NCBI GenBank assembly: GCA_028874075.1
Contig: JAPPLU010000068.1
Coordinates: 90,211 to 154,210 of the forward strand
Direction: 5' to 3'
DNA: 64,000 nt
DNA from: Chloroflexota bacterium
GTDB taxonomy: Bacteria; Chloroflexota; Dehalococcoidia; Lucifugimonadales; UBA3495
The notes beneath the pieces are model-generated. The model was not told the DNA's origin. It did not search any database and saw only the letters and a program-made list of their open reading frames with translations. Positions 28,134 to 36,895 of the stretch are shown here, in pieces. The translations under genes were made by a program, and so were the position numbers. How positions within the stretch are numbered: position 1 is the first letter of the stretch; the number at the start of each line of letters is the position of its first letter.

Positions 28134-31100
28134 ATGACAGTTTTCAGCAACCCGGTAAATGCTCGCTCCTTCGTACCATCCCTCCGGCCTCCGGTAGGCG
28201 GGCTGGGCCGGGCGTATTCCCATGCCAGGAGTTTCGTGTCGCGCTTGCCCTTGTTGACCGTGGGTAGCGAGGAGGAGACAGTCCTGCTGATTCGGCGCCT
28301 TCAGCTTCAAATGGGCCTGGAATACTGGTCGGATCTCGAACTTAAGGCCGCCATTCAGAAGGAAAAGACGGCGTCTGGCGATGGACGAACCAGGCGGGAA
28401 CATTGCGAACCAACGGCTAAGGTCTTCGCCATCGTCAACGAATCCATTAGCCGCCGGCTGGGTGTGTGGCGCATTCTCCAGGAAGAATCCGGAATGTTCA
28501 GTCTCCCACATACCTGCAACGGCATGGGGGACGACTATCCTTGCGAGCAAGCGCTTTCGGAAGAGGAAATAGTCGGGAGGGAATTGGAGCGGGTACGTGC
28601 TGCTGGCCAGGGACGCTTTGGCCCGGACCTGCTGCTTCCCGCCAGTTTCTATCAGGCAGTACGCCGGCTTGATGATTCAGGCCGCTATCGGTTCCTTCCC
28701 ACCGACCAGCAACTCCTCGCTGGTCTCCACCTTTTATCGAGCAAAATCGTAGAAATGCAGGCCGGAGAGGGCAAGACCGTCGCCATAGCCTTTGCTGCCG
28801 TGTTGCATACCGTCCTGGGTCGGCAGGTTCACATTCATACTGCCAACGACTACCTGGCTGAACGGGACTGCCGTCTCCTTTCCCCGGTCTATCGGTCTCT
28901 TGGCCTGACCACGGGCGTTATCCTTGACTCGATGGACAGCGCTGAACGCAGGTCGGCCTACGCCTGCAACATTGTTTATGGAACAGTCAGGGAATTCGGC
29001 TTCGACAACCTGCGGGATAACCTGGTTTCAAGAGAAGGGGAGCAAGTCCAACCCCTCCTGCAAGTAGCCATTGTAGACGAGGCAGACCAGACCCTGATTG
29101 ACGAGGGGGATACTCCACTCATCATTGCTGGTCCACCGTCCCAATCCGTTCATCCCTGGCGCCGGGTGGACAAAGCCGTCAAGAGCATGGTGGCAATGCA
29201 GGAGGCGCTTTGCCGGCAATACGTTTCCGACCTGCAGCGGCTTTCTCCGAACAGCGAGGAGTACGAAAAGCTGTTGTGCCTGGCGTTGCAGGCTGCTCCT
29301 TTTAATGGGACATTCCGGCGGATGGCCCGGGCGCATCCCCGTTCTTACCGCCGTGGCCTGGCAGCCCTTTTTCCCGACGGCGGTGACGTAGCCGACGAAA
29401 CCCTGGCCGCCGACCTATTCTACCTGGTGGACGCGGGAAAGCGATTTGTCACTCCCACTGAAAGAGGCCTGGCTTATTTGACCGAGCAGGTTGGCGAATT
29501 CTGCCCGTCCTCACAGGTGGAGAGACAATCCTTCGAATCCGACCGAGCCCTTTCCCGAAAAACAGCCCGCCAGCTTCAGCTGGCCAACCAGGTGTATCAG
29601 TCTCTCCGTGCCAATTTGCTGCTGGAAAGGGACCGGGATTATGTGGTCGCCGCCGACTCCGTGGTAATCCTGGACCAGCACACGGGAAGAACCAAGCCCG
29701 ACAACCTTTACCGCCACGGGCTTCAGGCAGCACTTGAAGCCAAGGAAGTAGTGACGGTCCACCCCGATTGCGAGACCCTGGCCCAGATTTCGGTGCAGGG
29801 GTTTGTAAATCTTTACCGGTGCATCTCAGGAATTACGGGCACCGCTCAGGCCGCAGCCGAGGAATTTCACCGTCGTTACTTGCTTGAAGTATGGTCCGTT
29901 CCCCAGTCTCAAGAAACTCGCCGGGTGGAACTTCCTTCCCGGATGTTTGACTGTGAACAGGAAAAGATCGCTGGCATTGTCGAAGAAGTGCGCCGCTGTC
30001 AGCGGTTTGGCAGACCCGTCCTGGTGGGCACGCAAAGTATTGAAGTTTCCCGCACTATAAGCAATGCCTTAACCGAATCGGGAATAGAGCATCGAGTCCT
30101 TAACGCCGTTACCAGCGATGAGGAAGCGGATATAGTCCGCAGCGCCGGCCAGTTCGGGGCGGTTACCGTTGCCACTAATCTGGCCGGCCGGGGAACAGAC
30201 ATTGTCCTCGACCCCGATTTGAACGACGCCATTCTCAGCCGTTGGATGCACTGGGTAATCGAAGAAATCCGAACAGGGAATGGCCAACTTAGGGCGGTCT
30301 GCTATTCCCCATCTGAGGCAGCAATCCTGGTTGACGCGCTGGAAGATCACCCACACTTGAATACAGCAGGTAGCTGGCAAACAGGACGTTACTGCTATTC
30401 GATTTGGGGTGCAGGCCAGGAACGGCGTCCTTCTGAAACCCGTACCACAACCGAAATGTGGGAATTCGGGCTGGGACTGCACGTAATAAACGCTGAATTC
30501 AGTCGTTACCCGCGGGTATCCACTCAACTCAAGGGGAGAAGCGGCAGGCAAGGAATGTTTGGCTCGGGAAGGCAGTTGCTGTCATGGGAAGACCGCTGGC
30601 TGCTGCCGCTGGCCCAAGGCAAACCCCGATTCGGAAGACGAGCCGGCCGCAACGGCAACCGTGCATCTTTACAGGAAGGACCCGCGATTGAGGACTACAT
30701 TTCCCGCCGCCAGGATGATGCTGAGTTGGAAGCTGCGGCGGCTCGCAGCGTGGTCGCCGACTACACGGCGGTATGCGACGCTCACACTTCAGCCTACTAC
30801 CAGCTGCGCCGGGAGGTCTTGAGCGGCTCCGACATTGGCAGTCGTTCTCGAGCCGCTGTCCGCGCTTGTGCCAGCAGGCTCGTCAATACCTACTTCCCCA
30901 ATCTGGATTCCGGGGACTATGTGGCCCGGTTCCGCTCCCTGGCGGAAGAGGTCCGTAGTTTCTACGGTATTGAAGTTTCCGCCATGGTCGGCGAACCGCT
31001 GGACCGCATGGCGGAACTGCTTGAACAGCGACTACTGGCGAGAATCGAAGAATTCAGTTTGAGGCTGGGCGAAGCGGCATTGCAATCACTAACACAAAGC

Positions 31101-31424
31101 CTCTTGCTGGAGTGCGGGGACCGGTGCTGGCGAGAACATCTGGCAGACCTGCAACAGGCCGTCGTTAGCTCAACAGTAGGCGGACACTACCACAAAGGAG
31201 CCGTGGCCGACTACATCCTCCACTCCAGGAACATGTGGGAAGATTTCCAGGCCCGGCTTCAGGCCGAATTTTGCTCCAGGCTACTGACATTTCCACTGGA
31301 ACTGCTGGCGGCAAATGCAGAGGCTTCGCCAGAAGAAGAGGACAAGAGCCGGGAACTGCTTTCACTAACCGCACTGGCCGGCGGTACGCTTAGTCCACGC
31401 GCCAACGAGATTCAGGCTGTTTAG
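28134..31424 (+). CDS. Divergent SecA paralogue (SecA2-like preprotein translocase ATPase)
   Basis: A 1096-residue SecA-fold motor. Recognisable: TDQQLLAGLHLL and Walker A EMQAGEGKT (to residue 215), NDYLAERD, YGTVREFGFDNLRDN, DEAD at 315-318 in DEADQTLIDEGDTPLIIAG, GITGTA, VATNLAGRGTDIVLD, and motif VI QLKGRSGRQG (798-807). Unlike housekeeping SecA it has about 180 extra N-terminal residues with no known match, a DEAD box instead of DEVD, no GDPG after motif VI, and no C-terminal zinc-binding CxCxS tail. Neighbours are a transglutaminase-like protein and a lipoprotein. A role in exporting a special substrate is inference by analogy with accessory SecA2 systems. Confidence 0.85.
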   Translation: MTVFSNPVNARSFVPSLRPPVGGLGRAYSHARSFVSRLPLLTVGSEEETVLLIRRLQLQMGLEYWSDLELKAAIQKEKTASGDGRTRREHCEPTAKVFAIVNESISRRLGVWRILQEESGMFSLPHTCNGMGDDYPCEQALSEEEIVGRELERVRAAGQGRFGPDLLLPASFYQAVRRLDDSGRYRFLPTDQQLLAGLHLLSSKIVEMQAGEGKTVAIAFAAVLHTVLGRQVHIHTANDYLAERDCRLLSPVYRSLGLTTGVILDSMDSAERRSAYACNIVYGTVREFGFDNLRDNLVSREGEQVQPLLQVAIVDEADQTLIDEGDTPLIIAGPPSQSVHPWRRVDKAVKSMVAMQEALCRQYVSDLQRLSPNSEEYEKLLCLALQAAPFNGTFRRMARAHPRSYRRGLAALFPDGGDVADETLAADLFYLVDAGKRFVTPTERGLAYLTEQVGEFCPSSQVERQSFESDRALSRKTARQLQLANQVYQSLRANLLLERDRDYVVAADSVVILDQHTGRTKPDNLYRHGLQAALEAKEVVTVHPDCETLAQISVQGFVNLYRCISGITGTAQAAAEEFHRRYLLEVWSVPQSQETRRVELPSRMFDCEQEKIAGIVEEVRRCQRFGRPVLVGTQSIEVSRTISNALTESGIEHRVLNAVTSDEEADIVRSAGQFGAVTVATNLAGRGTDIVLDPDLNDAILSRWMHWVIEEIRTGNGQLRAVCYSPSEAAILVDALEDHPHLNTAGSWQTGRYCYSIWGAGQERRPSETRTTTEMWEFGLGLHVINAEFSRYPRVSTQLKGRSGRQGMFGSGRQLLSWEDRWLLPLAQGKPRFGRRAGRNGNRASLQEGPAIEDYISRRQDDAELEAAAARSVVADYTAVCDAHTSAYYQLRREVLSGSDIGSRSRAAVRACASRLVNTYFPNLDSGDYVARFRSLAEEVRSFYGIEVSAMVGEPLDRMAELLEQRLLARIEEFSLRLGEAALQSLTQSLLLECGDRCWREHLADLQQAVVSSTVGGHYHKGAVADYILHSRNMWEDFQARLQAEFCSRLLTFPLELLAANAEASPEEEDKSRELLSLTALAGGTLSPRANEIQAV

Positions 31425-31468
31425 TACTGTCCTTGAAACCGGGGAGACTCGATCGAGAAGGAGTCAAT

Positions 31469-32263
31469 ATGGCACCAAGAGTGAGAAAACTAAGCACTGC
31501 CCTCTTCGCGGGGGGTATGGTGGCCGGTTCGCCGCTTATAGCCGCCTGCGGTGGTCCGTCATACGATTCCTGGGCCGCCACCGATGGCGCTGCGGGCCGC
31601 ATTAACCTGGATGACGTTCAGCAGGCATTCAAGGAATCCAAGAGCGCCACTGACTTTGAAAGTAGGGTCAACGAAATCTACGAGGGTGATGGCATCATTC
31701 TCATCCGCGCTCAGCAGGACGGAAACCAGCTAACGCTGGAAGGGTGGGAAGACCTGAACGGCAGCAACGAAATAGAAGACGCCCGGGATGACCGGCTGTT
31801 CAGTATCGTGAAGAATAACGACCAGCATGAAATGCGAGGATACCACGCTAACAGCTATTACCATAGCAGCTTCGGTGGAGGGAGTTTCCTGTTTGGATAC
31901 ATGCTGGCAACCGCCTTCATGCCCGGCCCGTATTTTTACTCCACGCCCATCAACCGTGGCCCCGCCATCCGACAGAGCAGGTCCACCTATCGCCAGTCCA
32001 CCAGGTATGGTTCTCAGGTAGCCCGCAACAGCCGGTACACCACGCGGCAACAGGGTTTCGCGGGATCCAGGTACCAGGACTCCAGCCGAAACCTGAGTTC
32101 CAATCGCCAGAGCTATCAACAGACGCAGCGAAGTTCGGGGGCCTTCCGGTCCAGCAGCTCTATCTCCAGGAGCAGTTCCGGTTCCGCCTTCGGTACTCGG
32201 GCCCGCAGCGGTAGCTTCAGCGGCGGCGGCGGCCACATGAACCTGAGAAAACGTCAGGGCTGA
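31469..32263 (+). CDS. Lipoprotein with Ser/Arg/Gly-rich tail
   Basis: Start chosen at ATG 31469, five bases after AAGGAG. The N-terminus MAPRVRKLSTALFAGG... leads to a hydrophobic stretch and lipobox IAAC, so the mature protein is likely lipid-anchored outside the membrane. Residues about 30-130 form a compact domain (DGNQLTLEGWEDLNGSNEIEDA region), then SSFGGGSFLFGYMLATAF, then a roughly 110-residue low-complexity tail rich in Ser, Arg, Tyr, Gln and Gly that ends GGGGHMNLRKRQG. Similar lipoproteins occur beside DUF350/DUF4178 genes, from memory. Function unknown. It lies 45 bases after the SecA-like gene and may be its client. Confidence 0.72.
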   Translation: MAPRVRKLSTALFAGGMVAGSPLIAACGGPSYDSWAATDGAAGRINLDDVQQAFKESKSATDFESRVNEIYEGDGIILIRAQQDGNQLTLEGWEDLNGSNEIEDARDDRLFSIVKNNDQHEMRGYHANSYYHSSFGGGSFLFGYMLATAFMPGPYFYSTPINRGPAIRQSRSTYRQSTRYGSQVARNSRYTTRQQGFAGSRYQDSSRNLSSNRQSYQQTQRSSGAFRSSSSISRSSSGSAFGTRARSGSFSGGGGHMNLRKRQG

Positions 32264-32273
32264 GTCCATTGCC

Positions 32274-33311
32274 GTGGGCAGTTCATTCACCATTACGCTG
32301 CAGCTTGACGGCTTGCCAGCCGACGCCATCCTGGAGGTCCGCCTTCCGGCAGAGGCCCTGAGTGTCGCACTGGAAGATCTGCTGGAATGGGTCTTGCCTA
32401 TGGATGAAGAGGGGCAGGCCCTCGTCCAGGATTCCTTCAACCTGGAAGAAAATCCTGACCTGCCAGAAATCTATGAGAGTTTCCTGGTAGTGATGGAGCA
32501 GACTAGATCGGGGTTATGCCAGGTCCAACTGACGGAAAAGTCACGGGGAGAAGCAAGAGTGGAATTGACTGAGGGAACCTGCCTGGAAGAAGACGACCTT
32601 CCACGCGGCTGCAATTCTTCTCTGCTGCTGACTCCGGTTTACGATGCCCTGGGATACGCTGAGGAACAAGGGTATGACGCCGGGGAACCCGACTTGCTGG
32701 AATGGCTTCAACTTTGCGCCGCCTTCTATTTTCTTGACAGGCACGAAGTTCCACTGCCAAACCCCAATTCGCCCTGCGCTGGTACGGAACTTAAGCAAGT
32801 GATCGAGAACATCCTCAACCTGGAGCTAGTGGGACAAACCAAGGGTGGGGAGGCGAATGTAATAACTGCCGAAGGACGCTCTTTTATTGGCCGTTTGCTT
32901 GCCGAAACGGAGTCCTACATAGACCGCTACGACATTTTCTCTGACGTCTTGTGGGACGGGGATACCGGAGAGGCATTATTCGGCACGGGCCACGGAAATG
33001 ACTTGAGGGTCGAGACCTTCATTGCCGAGGCCGTAGACCCGGTGCGCGCGGTGTTCCTGCTGAGGCTATACGACGGTTCGCTGGACGAATTCGTGGGGGA
33101 CTGGGAGAACCTGGTCATCAGCCGTGAGTTCTATAACCGGCTACTGGAACCGGTCGTAGACCGTAGCGTAACCCCCTCTGAATTGCTGGAGGAAATAGTA
33201 GACCAGGGACTTTCCTTGCTTGAAGACGCCCGGCAATTGGAGGAGCAGAAACGGTCCAACGCCCTCATCGCCCGCAGGGTTGGCGACATACGCGATAGTT
33301 TCCCGCAATAG
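32274..33311 (+). CDS. Unknown acidic protein
   Basis: A 345-residue, strongly acidic protein with no family I recognise. GTG start at 32274, ten bases after the lipoprotein stop, so probably the last gene of that operon. No signal peptide or membrane helix is apparent; the sequence opens with a beta-like stretch (FTITLQLDGLPADAILEVRLP) and continues mostly helical. The end (about 300-345) is a charged helical segment. It converges on the DUF350 gene at 33384. A cytosolic partner or chaperone for the exported lipoprotein is one possibility, offered only on position. Confidence 0.6.
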   Translation: MGSSFTITLQLDGLPADAILEVRLPAEALSVALEDLLEWVLPMDEEGQALVQDSFNLEENPDLPEIYESFLVVMEQTRSGLCQVQLTEKSRGEARVELTEGTCLEEDDLPRGCNSSLLLTPVYDALGYAEEQGYDAGEPDLLEWLQLCAAFYFLDRHEVPLPNPNSPCAGTELKQVIENILNLELVGQTKGGEANVITAEGRSFIGRLLAETESYIDRYDIFSDVLWDGDTGEALFGTGHGNDLRVETFIAEAVDPVRAVFLLRLYDGSLDEFVGDWENLVISREFYNRLLEPVVDRSVTPSELLEEIVDQGLSLLEDARQLEEQKRSNALIARRVGDIRDSFPQ

Positions 33312-33383
33312 AGACTCCCGTTACCTGGCCGCACTTCCATGTTCCTGGCCTGTTTCTGTGTGGCGCAGCTTTGCAGTGACGAA

Positions 33384-34286
33384 TCAAATGGCGAAGAACA
33401 GAATCAGGGAGCAACTGATGACCACGGCGCTCTCCACCAGGGCCACGCCGGCGTTCCGCTCACCAGTCATTTGCTGGGACACGTTCACCCTTGGGAGGAC
33501 CAGCAGATCAACCAGCAGCCGCAGCACGTAGAGAAGCACGAATCCTACAACGGCAAAAAGTACGAATTCAATTATGCTCTGCTGCCAGCTCAGGAAGTCG
33601 CCGGACAGAGCTTTCAACATTACAAAGCCAATTGCTGCCAGGTTGCCCCCGAATGCCACCCCTACCGCCGCATTGTCCCGTTCAATTTCATCGTGAACGT
33701 CAAAGGACGTAGTCAACTGGTAGAACAGGGCGAAAAGGATCAACACCGCCTGGCCCAGCACCAGGAAAACCAGGGTAGTTATCGCCTCAAAGAGTTCTCC
33801 ACCGCCCCCTGCACCGGAAAGAGATCCAGCGATCATCAGGCCCGTGGCAACGTAGATCCCAAACTCCACCGCCCCGGTCCCAACGTTGCGGTCTTCGACG
33901 ATTTCTTTTTCCACATCGAACTTGTAGAGGACCAGTTTGTCCATGGAAATTCTCAGAATGTTCAGGACGACAATCCCCGCCAGGGAATATAGAAACACCC
34001 TGAGGACATCCATTCCAAACTGGGCGTCAAAACCGATGCCCGACTCTATCAACGCCAGGTGGGCTGGTTGGTAGACAGCCCCTACGAAGACCAGGACAAC
34101 GCCAATCAGGTAGCCGGAAAGCCGCAGGGCTTCCGCCAGGTTCTGGCGCTGCACCACCTCCTCGTCTTCCTTATGCGTCGTAATAGCGCTTCGCACAAGC
34201 TTGGCCAGCAATAGGACGATAACGCCAAGAACTACGTAGACGAGGCCCCGGGGAAAAAATACCAGCGCGTCAACCAGAGTTTCCAT
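33384..34286 (-). CDS. Membrane protein with two tandem DUF350 domains
   Basis: A 300-residue integral membrane protein with about eight hydrophobic segments (near residues 13-31, 54-74, 94-112, 138-158, 170-192, 213-233, 242-264, 281-300). The half-domain pattern (charged ERD/N turn, then AGVALVESAV-like helix) repeats four times, giving two DUF350 units. Function is not established; the family often sits with DUF4178 and PspA-type genes in envelope-stress or polyamine clusters. It starts six bases after the DUF4178 gene, on the same strand. Confidence 0.82.
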   Translation of the reverse strand: METLVDALVFFPRGLVYVVLGVIVLLLAKLVRSAITTHKEDEEVVQRQNLAEALRLSGYLIGVVLVFVGAVYQPAHLALIESGIGFDAQFGMDVLRVFLYSLAGIVVLNILRISMDKLVLYKFDVEKEIVEDRNVGTGAVEFGIYVATGLMIAGSLSGAGGGGELFEAITTLVFLVLGQAVLILFALFYQLTTSFDVHDEIERDNAAVGVAFGGNLAAIGFVMLKALSGDFLSWQQSIIEFVLFAVVGFVLLYVLRLLVDLLVLPRVNVSQQMTGERNAGVALVESAVVISCSLILFFAI

Positions 34287-34292
34287 AAGCTA

Positions 34293-34895
34293 TCATCGGC
34301 TCCTTTGCTCGGGCCTCTCCCCTGGATAAAGCAAGACATTTTGGGATGAAATTATTTCGGCGAAGTGCGCCTCGAAGGGCACTCCTTCGAACTTGGTAAT
34401 AGAAAGGACTTTGCTTTCATCTTCCGCCAGGAACTCCCAGAAGTAAAAGCCCTCGCCGTTTGAAGGGCGGTTATCCCTGAAGAAAAAAGCCTCAAAGCTG
34501 TTGCGGTACAGGTAGCGCAGCCCGTCAACTTCGACGGAACGGTCTATGGATCTGCTTGAGTCCATGTCCATCAATTCTGACTCAGCCAGGCCAATGGATT
34601 CCAGGCCTGCGGGCCGTCGGTTGTCGGTGGCGGTAACGTGGAGACCGGAGTCGTCTTCAGACCATTCGATCCAAAGCCGGTTTTCCGAGTCGGCAACCAC
34701 AAGCTCGTACCAGACAATTCCACTTCCGCCATAACGGTGAACATTCTCAATGACGAAATAGCAATCGTCATATTCCAAGGCAAACCCCTGCACTACGACC
34801 ACATCCCCAACTCGCGCGTCCCGAACAGTACTTTCAATTGGAGTGGATGGAGACGCCTGTCTCCTCTTCCCTCTGCCAAACAGAGAGCGAAGCAT
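34293..34895 (-). CDS. DUF4178 domain protein
   Basis: A 200-residue soluble protein. The core (about 30-190) with GDVVVVQGFALEYDDCYFVIEN and the later WYELVVADSENRLWIEW strand pattern matches DUF4178, which is frequently encoded beside DUF350 membrane proteins. Function unknown. It heads a two-gene minus-strand unit with the DUF350 gene (stop at 34293, next start at 34286). A possible promoter is at 34984-35011. Confidence 0.72.
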   Translation of the reverse strand: MLRSLFGRGKRRQASPSTPIESTVRDARVGDVVVVQGFALEYDDCYFVIENVHRYGGSGIVWYELVVADSENRLWIEWSEDDSGLHVTATDNRRPAGLESIGLAESELMDMDSSRSIDRSVEVDGLRYLYRNSFEAFFFRDNRPSNGEGFYFWEFLAEDESKVLSITKFEGVPFEAHFAEIISSQNVLLYPGERPEQRSR

Positions 34896-35455
34896 GAATC
34901 GTCATCCTCGTCAGTCAATTTAGAACTTTGGCAGGCCGGTAGGGGCATGTGGCTGCCTGGCCTGCAACCTCGAGCCGACGGTGAGCATACCTGAATAACC
35001 ATTATGCTCAAAGGCCTCTACATAATAGCACGGTGCCAAAACCCCAAGGGCCAGCGAAGCATTGCGGATTCCCAGCAAACAATACCTCTCATTTACCAAT
35101 GGGAGAGCGTTCTCGGGATTCCTGCTGAGTGAAGGCAACTATACTGCTACACATAACTGTATTTCTGAGACAGGGACAAGGCGTACACCTCTCAAGGCTG
35201 CGCGGTCTCGCATGGCCATTGTCCCCTCGACCCACAATTGTCCGCACGGGGATACCCTTGACCCCCAATGGCGGGGCGGGTATTGTTGAATTGGCTGCTG
35301 CACGAGCGGCGCCTGCAGAGATATTTCACTTCCGCTTCGTAAGCCGCAGCGCTTAGTCATAGGGACTCGGGTAGGTCCGGGGTTTCCAGGGCAGCTCTGC
35401 CGGTGCCCGTGACTGGGGGCGCCGCTTACTTGACGGGAGCAAATGGGTGGCGTTT
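34896..35455. other. Intergenic region between DUF4178 and Psp genes
   Basis: About 560 bases between divergent units. Short open frames on both strands show no protein-like sequence. A minus-strand promoter candidate for the DUF4178-DUF350 pair lies at 34984-35011. I see no clear promoter for the plus-strand Psp genes. Confidence 0.55.
34984..35011 (-). promoter_or_regulatory. Possible promoter of the DUF4178-DUF350 unit
   Basis: On the minus strand: TTGAGC (35011-35006), 16-base spacer, TATGCT (34989-34984). Expected start about 80 bases before the DUF4178 ATG. Confidence 0.45.
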
Positions 35456-35623
35456 ATGGGATCATTCAGCGGAATCGGCGTGGCAATATTCTTGCTCATC
35501 CTGGGGATACTGCTGGTCAGCGGTATACTCAACTTCCTGCTATGGATATTGGGAGCCATTTGCATCGTTCTGGGTGTCATAGTGGGAGCGGTAGCCCTTT
35601 TCGGCAAGAAAGATAGATATTGA
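35456..35623 (+). CDS. 55-residue membrane protein next to pspA
   Basis: A small frame running ATG 35456 to TGA 35621-35623. It is nearly all hydrophobic: opening MGSFSGIGVAIFLLILGILL, a short polar break with Asn and Trp, a second hydrophobic run, and the charged end KKDRY. Two membrane helices in a hairpin fit. GGTGG lies just upstream. It precedes pspA by 112 bases on the same strand. Small membrane proteins commonly partner PspA-type proteins (PspB/PspG, LiaI), so a membrane anchor or sensor for PspA is plausible inference; no family is recognised. Confidence 0.65.
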   Translation: MGSFSGIGVAIFLLILGILLVSGILNFLLWILGAICIVLGVIVGAVALFGKKDRY

Positions 35624-35735
35624 TGCAGATCGCAAGTCGGGTATGTTGGAGCAAAACCCTGTGTGGACAAATTAGCCCGCAAGCCGTTCAAGAGGGAGCA
35701 CGATGCGGGCAAGCAGGAAGTGGGAGGTAATACCC

Positions 35736-36518
35736 ATGGGAATGTTCTCAAGGATGTCAACCATAGTAAAGTCAAAGATGAACCGGATGCTGGACCAGGC
35801 GGAGGACCCGCGAGAAACGCTGGACTACTCCTATGAAAAGCAACTGGAGATGCTGCAGAACGTAAAGCGCGGTGTGGTTGAAATGGTAACTGCCAAGCGC
35901 CGCATCCAGCAGCAGGCGGCCAAGGTACGGGAGAACATCGAAAGGCTTGAGCGGCAGGCTAGGCAGGCCCTGGAAGCCGACCGGGAGGACCTGGCCAGGC
36001 TTGCCCTGCAGCGGAAACAAAACGCGCTCATTGAGCTTCAGGGCCTGGACGAACAGATAGAAGGCATGGAGCAGGAGCAGCAAAAGCTCGCCATAGCCGA
36101 GCAACGACTTCAGGCCAAGGTGGACGCCTTCCGGAACAAGAAAGAGATCATCAAGGCACAGTACACCGCCGCCCAGGCCCAGGTCAGGATCGGTTCGGCT
36201 CTGGGTGGAATCTCCGAAGAGATGAGCGACGTTTCCATGGCCATGCAGCGGGCCGAAAACAAGACGGACCAGCTTAGGGCAAAGGCCGGAGCCATCGACG
36301 AACTGGTGGAGACTGGAGTGCTTGACGACTTCGGCGGCCCCCGGGACGATATTGAACGCGAACTGGCCCAGCTTTCCATTTCCCAGGGCGTGGAGGAGGA
36401 ACTGGCGGCCCTGAAAGGGACCGGCAGCGCTGCGACTGCCCTCCCCTCGGGACAGACAGACATCGATTCCGAGCTTGACGCCCTACGAAACCGGGGCTCC
36501 AGCCAGGCTCAAGGGTAG
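35736..36518 (+). CDS. pspA: PspA/IM30 (Vipp1) family envelope-stress protein
   Basis: ESCRT-III-like membrane-remodelling protein that coats and stabilises a leaky inner membrane. Start ATG 35736 (MGMFSRMSTIVKSKMNRMLD) with GGGAGGT upstream, 260 residues. The N-terminal amphipathic helix, the AEDPRETLDYSYEKQLEML motif and the long coiled coil (about 30-190, heavy in Gln, Arg and Glu) are all classic. The C-terminal third is a linker plus a short acidic helix (DIDSELDALRNR). PspAA follows after 11 bases. Confidence 0.93.
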   Translation: MGMFSRMSTIVKSKMNRMLDQAEDPRETLDYSYEKQLEMLQNVKRGVVEMVTAKRRIQQQAAKVRENIERLERQARQALEADREDLARLALQRKQNALIELQGLDEQIEGMEQEQQKLAIAEQRLQAKVDAFRNKKEIIKAQYTAAQAQVRIGSALGGISEEMSDVSMAMQRAENKTDQLRAKAGAIDELVETGVLDDFGGPRDDIERELAQLSISQGVEEELAALKGTGSAATALPSGQTDIDSELDALRNRGSSQAQG

Positions 36519-36529
36519 GTGGCAGGGAT

Positions 36530-36808
36530 ATGATTGTTCGAATACTGGGGGAAGGTCAGTTCAACCTGCCGGGCGCTGCCATCGACGAACTTAACGACAT
36601 AGATAACCGCATGGTAGAAGCGGTGGAGTCCGAGGACCGCGACGCCCTGCATTCCCTGTTGTTGGAAATGGAATCCCTCGTAAGGGAGAAAGGGGAACCG
36701 ATACCGCTGGATGAGTTGGTGGAGTCGGACCTCATTCTGCCGGAAACCGATTTGACGCTGGAAGAGGCAGAGAGCATTTTCGTTGGCGAGGGTCTCTTGC
36801 CGGGCTAA
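36530..36808 (+). CDS. PspA-associated protein PspAA
   Basis: A 92-residue protein opening MIVRILGEGQFNL, with the conserved ending SDLILPETDLTLEEAESIF and GEGLLPG that marks the PspAA domain. PspAA is known as a small protein encoded with PspA homologues and thought to work with them; mechanism unclear. It starts 11 bases after pspA and is followed by a strong terminator, so the transcript is the 55-aa membrane protein, pspA and this gene, or a subset of them. Confidence 0.85.
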   Translation: MIVRILGEGQFNLPGAAIDELNDIDNRMVEAVESEDRDALHSLLLEMESLVREKGEPIPLDELVESDLILPETDLTLEEAESIFVGEGLLPG

Positions 36809-36829
36809 GTTGGCAAACTAATGAATCGC

Positions 36830-36860
36830 AAAAGGGGACGCTGCGGTGTCCCTTTTTCTT
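36830..36860 (+). terminator. Rho-independent terminator after pspA-PspAA
   Basis: Stem AAAAGGGGAC (36830-36839) / GTCCCTTTTT (36848-36857) with one G-T pair, eight-base loop, T-rich 3' side running into TTTTTCTTTT. The strongest classical terminator in the window. Confidence 0.88.
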
Positions 36861-36895
36861 TTGTTGGCGTTCCGGGTGTCTTGCAATGACCGGCG

